Source of the DNA: Coprothermobacterota bacterium
Lineage (GTDB): Bacteria; Caldisericota; JANLFM01
NCBI GenBank assembly: GCA_026389455.1
Contig: JAPLHV010000092.1
Location: forward strand, 1-32,280
DNA length: 32,280 nucleotides
Reading direction: 5' to 3'
The position numbers and the translations under genes are program-made. The notes under the pieces were generated by a model that worked only from the letters and a program-made list of their open reading frames with translations, ran no database searches and had not been told where the DNA came from. Positions 1-8,329 of the stretch are shown here, piece by piece. Every line of letters starts with the position of its first letter. The stretch's first letter is position 1.

Positions 1-1062
1 AGGGACGAAGAAGAGCGCCTTGCCGCCTTCGGCCACTTTTATCCCAAAGCTGTAGACCCGTTCTGCCCGGAAATCGCGCAGGTCGGGGAGGGCTGCCAGG
101 TTGGCGCGGTAGCCCGGCGCCACCGCCCCCAGGCCCTCGAGACGGTAGTGACGGGCCGGGTAGAGAGTGGCCATGCGGACAGCGGTGATCGGATCCAATC
201 CCAAGCGAACCGCTTTCCGCAAGGCCAGATCAATGTGCCCCTCGTCTCGCAGGTCGAGGGGGTTGCGATCGTCGCTGCAAAAGCTGGTGAAGGGGGCGGT
301 CGAAGCCGTGACCAACGGCAGCAGGTCGGCCAAGTTATGGGCCGCTGACCCCTCGCGCAGGAAGATGTGGATCCCCAAGCGCAACTTTTCCTGGGCTTCA
401 GCTAGGGTGGTGCATTCGTGCTCGGAGGAGATCCCAGCAGCGGCATAGGCTTCCAGGTCGCGGCCACTCAACCCCGGCGCGTGTCCGTCCACTGGCCGAC
501 TCCCCACTGCCTCCAGTTTAGCCAGCAAGGAGAGGTCGCGATGGATCACGCCGGCGAAGTTCATCACCTCGGCCAGCCCGATCACCTTCGGGTAGGCCAG
601 CAGTGGCGGGAAGTCGGCAGCCTCCAAGCGTGCGCCGGCCGTCCCCATCTCCGTCGCCGGGACGCAGGAGGGGACCATAAAAAAGACCTGAAGGGGCAAC
701 CCCTCGGTCATTGCCAGCATCGCCCGGATCCCCTTCGCCCCCAGCACGTTGGCGATCTCGTGGGGATCGGCCACCACCGTTGTGGTGCCGCGCGGCATCA
801 CCGCCCTGGCGAATTCCGAGGGTGTCACCAGGCTGCTCTCCAGGTGGAAGTGGGGGTCGATGAAGCCAGGGCAGAGGATGAGGCCGTCCATGTCTTCCAC
901 TGCCGCGGCCTCCCCGCCGCGCAAGCTGGCCACCCTTCCATCGCGGATCAACACGTCGGCTGGTTCTATCTGTCCAGAGAAGACATTGACCACCCTCGCG
1001 TGGGTCAAGAGCAGATCCCCCGGCTCGTCGCCGCGGGCGGCGGCAATTAGCCGGCTCTGCAT
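1..1062 (-). CDS. ade: Adenine deaminase, N-terminal part (runs off the left edge)
   Basis: Hydrolyses adenine to hypoxanthine and ammonia in purine salvage (EC 3.5.4.2). The reverse strand is open for 354 codons from ATG at 1062 to the window edge, preceded by a GGGGGAGAG ribosome-binding site about 6 nt upstream. Motifs typical of the family are visible: the metal-binding PGFIDPHFHLESSL, then ADPHEIANVLG, then GHAPGLSG with a following SEHE, and CSDDRNPLDL near the end of the visible part. The family is usually 550-600 residues, so roughly the last 40 percent lies outside. It lies downstream of and in the same direction as the helicase gene, but 182 bp apart, so it is probably transcribed separately. 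It fits the nucleobase theme of the rest of the window. Identity is near certain; only the C-terminus cannot be judged. Confidence 0.93.
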   Translation of the reverse strand, partial: MQSRLIAAARGDEPGDLLLTHARVVNVFSGQIEPADVLIRDGRVASLRGGEAAAVEDMDGLILCPGFIDPHFHLESSLVTPSEFARAVMPRGTTTVVADPHEIANVLGAKGIRAMLAMTEGLPLQVFFMVPSCVPATEMGTAGARLEAADFPPLLAYPKVIGLAEVMNFAGVIHRDLSLLAKLEAVGSRPVDGHAPGLSGRDLEAYAAAGISSEHECTTLAEAQEKLRLGIHIFLREGSAAHNLADLLPLVTASTAPFTSFCSDDRNPLDLRDEGHIDLALRKAVRLGLDPITAVRMATLYPARHYRLEGLGAVAPGYRANLAALPDLRDFRAERVYSFGIKVAEGGKALFFVP

Positions 1063-1173
1063 CAGATGCTCTCTCCCCCGCGGGTTGAACTCAGTCTGGG
1101 GATGACCAGGCTGTGCTCTTCACGACTCTTTTCACCGGAAGATCCGGAAACAAAAGGATGCATTTTCCCTGAC

Positions 1174-1202
1174 ATTGTAGGGGAGAGGCGGGGACTTGGC
1201 CA
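1174..1202 (-). promoter_or_regulatory. Possible promoter of the adenine deaminase gene
   Basis: On the reverse strand a TACAAT -10 element (1174-1179) lies 17 nt below TGGCCA (1197-1202), which matches the -35 consensus at four of six positions. The predicted start would leave a leader of about 100 nt before the ATG at 1062. A short inverted repeat (CTGACG, 2-nt loop, CGTCAG, 1218-1231) sits just upstream, near the end of the helicase gene, and may be a weak terminator. Visual call only. Confidence 0.3.
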
Positions 1203-1244
1203 GGAGGACCCGAGAGCCTGACGTTCGTCAGCGGGCTGCTGCGC

Positions 1245-3389
1245 TCACCACAGGTTTCGTTGCAGCGCCATTCCGCTCAGCTCGCCCAGGAAGCGGGAGG
1301 CCTGGTTCCGGCAGGTCACCAGGTAGAGCATCTCGGCGGCGCGGGTCATAGCCACGTAGAGCAGGATGCGGTCCTGCTCCAGGGCGATGGCTGCCTCCTC
1401 CTCATCAAGCTCCCCGCGGTGGGAACGGGGGAGGCGCCCCTCGGTGAGGCCCACCACGAAGACCACCGGGAACTCCAATCCCTTGGCCGAGTGGATAGTG
1501 AGGATCTTCACCCGCGCCTCCAGAATATCGAAGTCAGCGTCGGTATGCACCGCGCTCTGCAGGTCGCGCGCGTTCAAGTACTGCTGGAACTGCTTGCTCA
1601 TCTCGTTGGTGGGGCAGATCACAGCGCAGTCGCCTACCTGGAAGAGCCCCTCCTCGCTGAGGCGGAGGATCTCCTCATAGACCGCCCCCTTGCAGGCGTC
1701 CTCATCCGAACAGGAAAGCACCAATGGCGGGTTGCCCTGGCGGGCGGAGAATTCCGGCTCTACATACTCGCCGGAATCCCTCAGGATCAGGTTGCACTCC
1801 CCCAGTTGCTTGGCGGCTTGGGCAATCTGCACCGTATTTCGGTAGTTGCGTCTCAGGCTGCGGCTGCGCCCCTTCACTTCCAGCCCCGCCTGCCGCCAAG
1901 TGAAACCGCGCGAGTAGATGGTCTGACCAAGATCGCCGACCAGGAAGAGGGAACGATTCCCCCCCTCCCGGGCCAGTCGCTGTACAACTTTCAGCGCCAA
2001 GAGGGTGAAGTCCTGGGCCTCGTCCACCAATACCGCATCGAAGCGGGGCGATTGGGGGTGCTGGTCCAGGTAACGCAACGCCAGCAGCGAAAGGTCCGGC
2101 CAATCCAACAGGTCCTCACCGGCCAAGATCTTTTGGTAAGCCAGGTAGACCGACCAGATGGAGCGGCGCAACCCTTCCCGCAGAGGCCGTTTCCGTCCGA
2201 AGCGGGGGAAGGCCAGGTATTCTTCCCAGCTCTCTAGGCCGTTGCTCTTGATCACGCGCACGATCTCGTTTTGCAGATTGGCCTCGCTCAGACCTTTAAA
2301 AGCGGCTCCCGCGCCTTGAGTGCCTCCTGAGGAAGGTAGAGCCATCCACTCGAAGCGCTGCTGGCCGTCCGCTTCCGCTCGCGCGCGCTCCAAGGCAGAC
2401 CTGATGAAATCGCGATGCTGTCCGGACTGGACCATCCGCCGGTGTAAGTTCGGGACGACATCTCCCAACAATCGCATCAGGTAAGCGTCTAGATTTTGGA
2501 TCACAAGATTCGGCGGCAAGGGGCCAACCTGGCTCTCTACCAGCGTGCGCATGGCCTGGGCAAGGGTGCGGTTATAGGTCAGCAACAACACCTGGTCGCC
2601 GCGCTCGGCAAGGCGAATGGCCCGGTAAACGAGGATGGTGGTCTTGCCGGAGCCGGCTGCTCCCCGCAGCAACGTGTCGCCTCGTGCTTCCATCTCTACG
2701 ATGCGGCGCTGTTCCTCGGAAAGGTTTAGCATCAGGTCTTTGATGTGGCCTTGCACATACCCTTCCAATCGTTCCAGGGTGGTGCGGTAGAAGAGCTCAT
2801 CCGGGTTGCGCAGGATCGGCGCCAACCGGCTGCTGGTGGCGATGTCCAGCAGAGTTTGCTGGGCGCTGGGGGGCAGCGGCAGTTCTTCCAGAAGTTCCAG
2901 CGAAGGGAGGTGGCGGACGGCCTTGGCCATGCTCTCCGGCACTCCAAGGATGCGCAGGTGGGTGGTGCGGAATTGAGCGAAGGGGTAGTCCTTCTCCACC
3001 CCATCCTGCGGGCTGTACCAGGAGGAAGGGATTTGGAATCCTTCATCCTCCGACTTCTCTTCGCCTTGGGGGAAGAGCAACTGGAAGACTGCCGGCGGAG
3101 CCAACTCACCCCGGAAGCGGTCGACAATGGAGTGCGGGCCCAAATCCCATAGGCGAATGTCCCGGCCGATCGGCTGGTAGATCAAGCGGTAGTTGTCGCT
3201 GATGTAGCATTCCCATAGACCGTCGCCGCTGCGGTGCAGAGAGTGGGCATTCAACGAGGGGTGTCGGGGATTGCCGGCTAACAGCTCAATCTTCCGCAGG
3301 AAGGTCCGACCCAGGTCTCTCGGCAGACCCTCCAACTTTACTTTGCACCCTGGGCTGACCAAGATCTCAGTTGGTATCATCGCTTCCAT
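1245..3389 (-). CDS. UvrD/Rep-type superfamily-I helicase with N-terminal RelE-like domain
   Basis: A 714-residue fusion. Residues about 1-95 resemble the small RelE/ParE toxin fold: early Leu-rich helices, then the strand-rich stretch with GDGLWECYISDNYRLIYQP, which is how RelE-like toxins end. The rest is a superfamily-I DNA helicase ATPase. Seen are Walker A GAAGSGKTT at about 243, Walker B LVDEAQD at 454-460, VGDLGQTIY at 484, RNYRNT at 514, TIHSAKGLEF at 631 and LYVAMTRA at 677. This motif set marks a UvrD-like 3'-5' helicase of the DNA repair or defence kind. A second ATG lies three codons in (3380) and has better spacing to the AGGGG ribosome-binding site, so the start is ambiguous. 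No antitoxin gene is adjacent. Whether the RelE-like part keeps ribonuclease activity cannot be told; it may only bind nucleic acid. Confidence 0.88.
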   Translation of the reverse strand: MEAMIPTEILVSPGCKVKLEGLPRDLGRTFLRKIELLAGNPRHPSLNAHSLHRSGDGLWECYISDNYRLIYQPIGRDIRLWDLGPHSIVDRFRGELAPPAVFQLLFPQGEEKSEDEGFQIPSSWYSPQDGVEKDYPFAQFRTTHLRILGVPESMAKAVRHLPSLELLEELPLPPSAQQTLLDIATSSRLAPILRNPDELFYRTTLERLEGYVQGHIKDLMLNLSEEQRRIVEMEARGDTLLRGAAGSGKTTILVYRAIRLAERGDQVLLLTYNRTLAQAMRTLVESQVGPLPPNLVIQNLDAYLMRLLGDVVPNLHRRMVQSGQHRDFIRSALERARAEADGQQRFEWMALPSSGGTQGAGAAFKGLSEANLQNEIVRVIKSNGLESWEEYLAFPRFGRKRPLREGLRRSIWSVYLAYQKILAGEDLLDWPDLSLLALRYLDQHPQSPRFDAVLVDEAQDFTLLALKVVQRLAREGGNRSLFLVGDLGQTIYSRGFTWRQAGLEVKGRSRSLRRNYRNTVQIAQAAKQLGECNLILRDSGEYVEPEFSARQGNPPLVLSCSDEDACKGAVYEEILRLSEEGLFQVGDCAVICPTNEMSKQFQQYLNARDLQSAVHTDADFDILEARVKILTIHSAKGLEFPVVFVVGLTEGRLPRSHRGELDEEEAAIALEQDRILLYVAMTRAAEMLYLVTCRNQASRFLGELSGMALQRNLW

Positions 3390-3422
3390 TCACCCCTGCG
3401 CAGATTCCACCATCTATTAGCT

Positions 3423-3428
3423 AGTATA
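3423..3428 (-). promoter_or_regulatory. Possible -10 element of the helicase gene
   Basis: A TATACT hexamer on the reverse strand ends 34 nt upstream of the helicase ATG. No good -35 hexamer stands 16-18 nt further upstream. The remainder of 3390-3679, between this gene and the cytochrome b5-like gene, has no convincing gene or hairpin. Confidence 0.3.
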
Positions 3429-3679
3429 GCACGGTTCCCCCATCGCACCGCCGGTTCTGATCGCCGCGATCGTTTCCGTTTGTCGAATGGGCTTCTGCAG
3501 TTTAAGGACAGCAGCGCCCGGTTTGGGGACAGTGATTGAGGGCTTAACTTGGTGCTAATCACCACTATTGGAGAGGAAGCCAAACCGCGCGATTTGTTTC
3601 CCTGATCGGTACGAGCCTCCCGAAAGCAGCTACCGAGGCAAAGACAATCTGTGCCAGGGCTGGCGCCTTCCATTCTTCA

Positions 3680-4429
3680 CTAGGGAAGGTAGATTCCCAC
3701 TACCGGGTACTTGGCAATGGCACGAACGGCGTGGCGCAGATAGAAAGCGTTCGTCAGTTCTTGGCCGGCCTGGTGGGAGAAATGGCCGCCGCTGAGGAAG
3801 ACACGACTTAGGTCGTAGACCAAGCCGTCAACTGCCAAATAGGCCGGGTTGCCGTTGCGGCCGTTGTACTGGGCTAGCTCGGCTTGGGTGAAGGTGCGCT
3901 CCGCTGCTGTGTTTTCTGAGGCCGGTTGGGAGGTAGGCGCTTCGACCTGAGTGGCCGGTTGGAAGGTTCCCGCCTCGGCCAGCGTAACCGGTTCCGAGGA
4001 GGGGCTGGGGTTGGGAGCCGAAATCGGCAGGGTAGGGGATACCGCCGTTGTCTCCACCACTGCCGTTGGACTTGTGCTGAAAGCTGGGATGCGGTAGATG
4101 CGATCTAGAAAGAGCGAGGCAAAGAGAAAGAGGATCAGGAAGGCCGCCCATGCGATCTGACCCGGCCATCGCCATGCTTTCCAGCGCATCAAGGCCAAGC
4201 GGGTGGCATACCCCACATGAATCAGGAAGGCCAGGACAATCGGCAGAGGGAGGATATCGGTGTGCAGACGAGTGGCGAAGTTGGCGTCGATGATCCCCTT
4301 GCTCATCCCGTACCCGCTCAGGAAATAAAGGGCCATCCCTGCCAACAGCACCCAGGCGGCAAGTCGGTCCAGGGTGCGCCAGAACTTCATCCTTCGTATC
4401 GCCCTCTCACGGCGGTTAATCGTTGTCAT
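3680..4429 (-). CDS. Membrane protein with C-terminal cytochrome b5-like heme/steroid-binding domain
   Basis: A 249-residue protein. The ATG at 4429 is preferred over one 20 codons upstream because a GGAGG lies 10 nt before it and the upstream part is not protein-like. After a basic N-terminus (MTTINRRERAIRR) come three hydrophobic segments at about 22-40, 57-77 and 90-108. The second has two histidines 13 residues apart (LHTDILP and FLIHVG), a possible heme b site. Then follows a low-complexity Ser/Thr/Pro/Ala linker of about 65 residues, and a C-terminal domain starting FTQAELAQYNG with NPAYLAVDGLVYDLS and GGHFSHQAGQ. That is the pattern of the small predicted heme/steroid-binding family related to cytochrome b5. 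The domain is probably on the outer face of the membrane. A role in electron transfer is inference; no partner gene is adjacent. Confidence 0.8.
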   Translation of the reverse strand: MTTINRRERAIRRMKFWRTLDRLAAWVLLAGMALYFLSGYGMSKGIIDANFATRLHTDILPLPIVLAFLIHVGYATRLALMRWKAWRWPGQIAWAAFLILFLFASLFLDRIYRIPAFSTSPTAVVETTAVSPTLPISAPNPSPSSEPVTLAEAGTFQPATQVEAPTSQPASENTAAERTFTQAELAQYNGRNGNPAYLAVDGLVYDLSRVFLSGGHFSHQAGQELTNAFYLRHAVRAIAKYPVVGIYLP

Positions 4430-4465
4430 CAAAACAAAACCTCCATCACGATCTTTCCTCTGATG

Positions 4466-4517
4466 GAAACACAGCCGCGTGAAAGCCAAGTCAACTTCCG
4501 ATGAAGTTCAGATGAAG
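4466..4517 (-). promoter_or_regulatory. Direct-repeat operator and promoter of the cytochrome b5-like gene
   Basis: On the reverse strand two perfect CTTCATC heptamers separated by TGAA (4500-4517) are followed six nucleotides later by TTGACT (4489-4494), a good -35 element. The matching -10 position (TGTTTC, 4466-4471) is poor. Two 7-bp direct repeats with 11-bp periodicity just upstream of -35 are the classic site for a tandem OmpR/PhoB-family response regulator, and a weak -10 fits an activator-dependent promoter. No regulator gene is in the window. Confidence 0.5.
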
Positions 4518-4522
4518 TTGTA

Positions 4523-4545
4523 GGGGCGGGTTTCAAACCCGCCCC
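4523..4545. repeat. Dispersed palindromic repeat, copy 1
   Basis: A perfect palindrome with 11-bp arms around one central base (GGGGCGGGTTT, C, AAACCCGCCCC), preceded by TA. Nearly the same element recurs at 31513-31533, and a related but different core at 10108-10137. It lies in the divergent region between the cytochrome b5-like and aldehyde dehydrogenase genes, so a terminator role is unlikely here. It looks like a REP-type dispersed element. Confidence 0.7.
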
Positions 4546-4731
4546 ATACAAAAGGTTAGGCAGAAGAAATCCTCTACGGTACCGAGATTGAAGGAGACGG
4601 GCAATAAATAGAGCATCCTCTTTTCCTTCTTTTTCTAAAAGAATGACATATGAAGATGTGACCCCATGGTGAGCGGGTTAGGGCGGCTGTCTGCTAGAAT
4701 GGTGGTCAATACGAGCGGTCAGGAGGAAGAG

Positions 4732-6168
4732 ATGGAGATAGAGAGCAAGCGCTTCGATGTAGAGGAGGTGATGGAACGCGCGGCATTGGCTGCTGCCGTT
4801 TTCAGCCAACTCGATCAGGAGCACACTGATCGGATTGTGCGGGCCGCTTATCTGGCGGGCTTCAACGCACGGGTGCGGCTGGCCAAGATGGCTTGCGAGG
4901 AGACCGGGTTGGGAATATGGCAAGACAAGGTGATCAAGAATGTGCTGGCCACCCAATTGGTCTACGAGGACATCAAAGACGAGAAGACGGTAGGGGTGAT
5001 CGGGGAAGATCGGGAGCGGGGGATCGTGGAGATCGCCCAACCGCTGGGACCCATCCTAGCCGTGGCGCCGGTTACCAATCCGACCTCGACGGTGATGTTT
5101 AAGATCCTGATTGCGCTCAAGACGCGCAACCCGATTCTGATCCGGCCTCACAACCGGGCCATCCGCTGCTCCAGCGAAGCGGCCCGCATCATGTACGAAG
5201 CAGCCCTCAGCGAGGACGCGCCGGAAGACTGCGTGCAGTGGCTGGGAAACACCAGCCGCGAGGAAACACACGCCCTGATGTCGCACAAGAGACTGGCCTT
5301 GATCCTGGCCACGGGAGGCGCCGGGCTGGTCAAATCGGCCTACAGTTCCGGCACGCCGGCGATCGGTGTGGGCGCCGGGAATGTCCCCGTCTACATCGAG
5401 CGCTCGGCCGACATCCCTTTCGCCGTAGAACAAATCCTCATCTCCAAGACCTTCGACAACGGCACGGTCTGCGCCAGCGAGCAGGCAGTCGTCACCGAAA
5501 GAGCGCTCACCGGGCAAGTGATGGCGGAATTCCAACGCCGTGGAGCCTATTTCCTGAACGAAGAGGAAACCCACAAGGTGGAGGCGGTGGCTTTTGACCA
5601 GGAGCAGGGCGTGATGAGCATGGACGTGGTGGGGCAGCCGGCTGCCCACATTGCCCGGCTGGCCGGGATTGAGGCGCCGTCCGATGTCACCCTGTTGATT
5701 GCGCCACAAAAGAAGGTAGGGAAGGGTTATCCTCTCTCCTCTGAGATCCTGGCGCCGATCCTTGCCTACTATGTAGTAGAGAGTTTGCCGGAAGCGATCA
5801 ACCTGTGCATCGAGCTAAACTACCACGGCGGCATCGGTCATACCGTGTCGATCTTCTCCAACGATGAGGAAGTCATCCGCCAGTTCGCCGCTGCCATGAA
5901 CGCCGGACGGATCCTGGTCAACACACCCTCCTCGCAGGGGGCGGTGGGGGCGATCTACAACCGATTGGCGCCCTCCTTAACGCTGGGTTGCGGCACGGGA
6001 GGGAAGAATATCACCACCGACAACATTACTGCCCATCATCTGCTGAACATCCAACGGATCGCCCGGCGGCGAGTGAACGAAGAGCTGGAGCTTTTCGACA
6101 AGAGCCTCTATTTGGACGAGAGCATGGACGCCGCTGCGGTGGAGAAGCTGTACCACCGGAACCGATAA
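4732..6168 (+). CDS. CoA-acylating aldehyde dehydrogenase (AdhE N-domain/EutE-like)
   Basis: Interconverts an aldehyde and its acyl-CoA with NAD(H); acetaldehyde/acetyl-CoA is the usual case (EC 1.2.1.10). The ATG at 4732 is chosen because AGGAGG lies 5 nt upstream; the frame is open 22 codons further up without family similarity. The 478-residue product matches the stand-alone aldehyde dehydrogenase half of AdhE: VAPVTNPTSTVMFK and KTRNPILIRPH in the first third, the nucleotide-binding ILATGGAGLVKSAYSSGTPA region with GVGAGNVP, the catalytic cysteine in FDNGTVCASEQ, and NITAHHLLNIQRIA near the end. No iron alcohol dehydrogenase half is attached. The specific aldehyde is unknown; sulfoacetaldehyde or another short aldehyde is possible. 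A STAS-domain gene follows after 9 bp. Confidence 0.88.
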   Translation: MEIESKRFDVEEVMERAALAAAVFSQLDQEHTDRIVRAAYLAGFNARVRLAKMACEETGLGIWQDKVIKNVLATQLVYEDIKDEKTVGVIGEDRERGIVEIAQPLGPILAVAPVTNPTSTVMFKILIALKTRNPILIRPHNRAIRCSSEAARIMYEAALSEDAPEDCVQWLGNTSREETHALMSHKRLALILATGGAGLVKSAYSSGTPAIGVGAGNVPVYIERSADIPFAVEQILISKTFDNGTVCASEQAVVTERALTGQVMAEFQRRGAYFLNEEETHKVEAVAFDQEQGVMSMDVVGQPAAHIARLAGIEAPSDVTLLIAPQKKVGKGYPLSSEILAPILAYYVVESLPEAINLCIELNYHGGIGHTVSIFSNDEEVIRQFAAAMNAGRILVNTPSSQGAVGAIYNRLAPSLTLGCGTGGKNITTDNITAHHLLNIQRIARRRVNEELELFDKSLYLDESMDAAAVEKLYHRNR

Positions 6169-6177
6169 GGAGAGAGC

Positions 6178-6471
6178 ATGGTTCGTTTTGAAGAAACCCA
6201 ATCAAAGTTGCTGGTTATATTTTCCGGTAAACTGGATACTCTGGCTTGCCAGGCAACCGACGAGCAGGTGTTGGAGCGGGTGCGCGCCGCCAGGGGGACG
6301 GTGGAGTTCGACCTGGCCGAGGTGGAGTATGTGGCCTCGGTCTTTCTGCGGATCTGCCTGCAAACGGCCAAGGCCGCCGGTCCTGGCCGTTTTTCGGTGG
6401 TGCGCGTGAACCCGGTCGTCAAGAAAGTCTTCATGATCGCTGGACTCGGTTCGTTGCTGGCCGAGGAGTAG
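6178..6471 (+). CDS. STAS-domain protein (anti-sigma-factor-antagonist-like)
   Basis: A 97-residue single-domain protein with the STAS pattern: FSGKLDTLACQ early, then VEFDLAEVEYVASVFLRICL, then a final helix FMIAGLGSLL. In SpoIIAA-type antagonists the loop after the second strand carries DSSG, with a phosphorylated serine. Here the loop reads YVASVFLR, so one serine remains and the following SG is gone, leaving phospho-regulation uncertain. The start ATG has AGGAGAG just before it and lies 9 bp after the aldehyde dehydrogenase stop, so the two are probably co-transcribed. No anti-sigma kinase or phosphatase is nearby. What it regulates is unknown. Confidence 0.75.
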   Translation: MVRFEETQSKLLVIFSGKLDTLACQATDEQVLERVRAARGTVEFDLAEVEYVASVFLRICLQTAKAAGPGRFSVVRVNPVVKKVFMIAGLGSLLAEE

Positions 6472-6544
6472 CCATCCTTGGAGCCTGGCCTGGCGGTTGG
6501 ATCGCTTGTTTTTCACACAGATGCCAGGCGCTATCATATTAGCG

Positions 6545-6550
6545 TACAAT
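6545..6550 (+). promoter_or_regulatory. Possible -10 element before the MFS transporter gene
   Basis: TACAAT lies 75 bp upstream of the transporter ATG in the 154-bp gap after the STAS gene. No clear -35 hexamer is present at the right distance, so this is weak. Confidence 0.25.
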
Positions 6551-6625
6551 GCATAATAGGTAGGTAAAGTATCGCGGCACTTGATCGGACCGTGTTTGCG
6601 GGGAAACCCGGGAAAGGGAAAAGGA

Positions 6626-8305
6626 ATGGAGAAGACCAACCAAGCGTCAGTGCGGAAGGAAGCGCCCATTAGCAAGCAGGCCATGTCGGCGGGATTCATC
6701 CTGCTTGTACTGGGGCTGGCTCAGATCATCAACGCCTACGACACCACCGCCATGAACGTGGCTGTCTCCCGCATCGTGCAAGATTTGCACACCACCGTTA
6801 CCGGTGTCCAAGCCGCTCTGACCACCTATTCACTGGTGATGGCGGCGTTCATGATCATCGGCAGCAAGTTGGGCGACATCTGGGGGTGGAAACGGACCTT
6901 CACCCTGGGCATCATCCTCTACGGCATCGGCGCCTTGACCACCGCTCTAAGCCCCGACCTGGGTTTGATGATCACCGGCTGGTCATTGCTGGAGGGCATC
7001 GGCTCGGCCCTGATGATCCCGGCTATCTTCTCTATGATCGCCATCTTCTTCCCCGAGAGTAAAGCCCGGGTGCGCGGCTACGCCATGATCGGCATGGCAG
7101 CGGCGGCCGGAGCGGCTCTTGGGCCTCTAATTTGCGGCTTCCTGACCACCTTCGTCAGTTGGCGAGCTTCTTTCGCCATGGAGGTTCTGGTTGTTCTTAT
7201 CGTGGTATTTCTTTCGCGCAAACTGGTTGTTCCGAAGGAAGAAGGCGCGCGTCCCAGGCTGGACCTCCTGGGCGCCGTTCTGTCGGCCCTGGGACTCGCC
7301 TTCGTAGTCATGGGGATCCTGCAGGCCAGCGTCTATGGCTGGCTGACGGCGCGCAAAGCATTCCTCATCGGGAACACGCAACTGATCCCCCAAGGGGGGA
7401 TTTCGCCGGTGATCGTTTTCGTCCTGATTGGACTGGTGATCCTGGCCTTGTTCGTGCTGTGGCAACGTCAGCGGGTACGGGCAAAAAAGCAACCATTGAT
7501 CGATCTCGCCATCTTCAAATTGCGGGCGGCCAGTATCGGCTTGCCGGTTATCATCGTGCAGATGTTCATGCAAGCGGGTTTGCTGTTCGTGGTGCCGCTC
7601 TTCCTCCAGATCGGCCTGGGTTTTAACGCCTTCCAGGCGGGTCTCACTCTTTTGCCGCTGACGATCGCTTTGATCCTAGTGGCCACACAAGTCAGCAAGG
7701 TGATGGCCAGATTCACACCCAAGCTGGCGGTGTCGGCTGGTCTGCTGTTCACCTCAATCGGGATCCTGGTCGTCGGCCTGACGATGAGTTCTTCTTCCAC
7801 CAGCATAAGCGTGATGCCAGGGTTGATCATCGTCGGGATTGGCCTGGGGCTAACCACGGCTCCACTGTTGAACCTGGTTCAATCCTCCGTACCGATCAGC
7901 GAGCAAGGAGATATCTCCGGGCTGAATCGCGCTTTCTCCAACCTAGGCGGCGCCTTGGGCACGGCGGTGGCCGGCGCAGTGTTGATTGCAGCCCTGATCT
8001 CCGGTCTTTCCTTCGGGATCAACCAGAGCGCTGTCTTGCCGGCGGCGGACAAGCCCACGTTGGAGCAGGCGGCTGAAAAAGACGCCCAGACGGTAAGCGA
8101 TGCTGAGCTGACCGCCTATTTGAAGACCAAGGACGAGCCCCAACCCATCGAAAACGAAATGGTGCGGATCAACGCTCAAGCTCGGGATAAGTCGCTGCGC
8201 GACGCGGTGGCGGCGATCGGGGTGTTGGGCCTGCTCGGTTTTCTCCTCAGCTTCTTCCTGCCAGGCCGGATGCTGCCGGATCGCAAGCCTCGGGGAAGTA
8301 CGTAA
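6626..8305 (+). CDS. MFS transporter, DHA2 (14-TM drug:H+ antiporter) type
   Basis: A 559-residue integral membrane protein, probably a proton-driven exporter. The ATG at 6626 follows a purine-rich AAAGGG site 7 nt away. The first segment carries NAYDTTAMNVAVSRI, the usual membrane-1 signature of the DHA2 family. Motif A is GSKLGDIWGWKRTF between segments 2 and 3, and motif C is GAALGPLICG in segment 5. About fourteen hydrophobic segments can be counted, and the length fits 14-TM rather than 12-TM members. A hydrophilic loop of about 60 residues (near 480-540) precedes the last segment, normal for this family. The substrate cannot be read from sequence. It is in line with the STAS gene but 154 bp away, so it may have its own promoter. 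Confidence 0.85.
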   Translation: MEKTNQASVRKEAPISKQAMSAGFILLVLGLAQIINAYDTTAMNVAVSRIVQDLHTTVTGVQAALTTYSLVMAAFMIIGSKLGDIWGWKRTFTLGIILYGIGALTTALSPDLGLMITGWSLLEGIGSALMIPAIFSMIAIFFPESKARVRGYAMIGMAAAAGAALGPLICGFLTTFVSWRASFAMEVLVVLIVVFLSRKLVVPKEEGARPRLDLLGAVLSALGLAFVVMGILQASVYGWLTARKAFLIGNTQLIPQGGISPVIVFVLIGLVILALFVLWQRQRVRAKKQPLIDLAIFKLRAASIGLPVIIVQMFMQAGLLFVVPLFLQIGLGFNAFQAGLTLLPLTIALILVATQVSKVMARFTPKLAVSAGLLFTSIGILVVGLTMSSSSTSISVMPGLIIVGIGLGLTTAPLLNLVQSSVPISEQGDISGLNRAFSNLGGALGTAVAGAVLIAALISGLSFGINQSAVLPAADKPTLEQAAEKDAQTVSDAELTAYLKTKDEPQPIENEMVRINAQARDKSLRDAVAAIGVLGLLGFLLSFFLPGRMLPDRKPRGST

Positions 8306-8329
8306 GGGCGGAGAACGCGGCAGTAGTCG

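Noticed and set aside
418-1050. A 210-codon open frame on the + strand
   Set aside because: It lies wholly opposite the well-supported adenine deaminase, has no recognisable domain and is a mirror effect of high-GC codon usage.
3377-3673. Possible small gene (98 codons, -) between helicase and cytochrome b5-like genes
   Set aside because: Overlaps the helicase start, no ribosome-binding site and no protein-like pattern.
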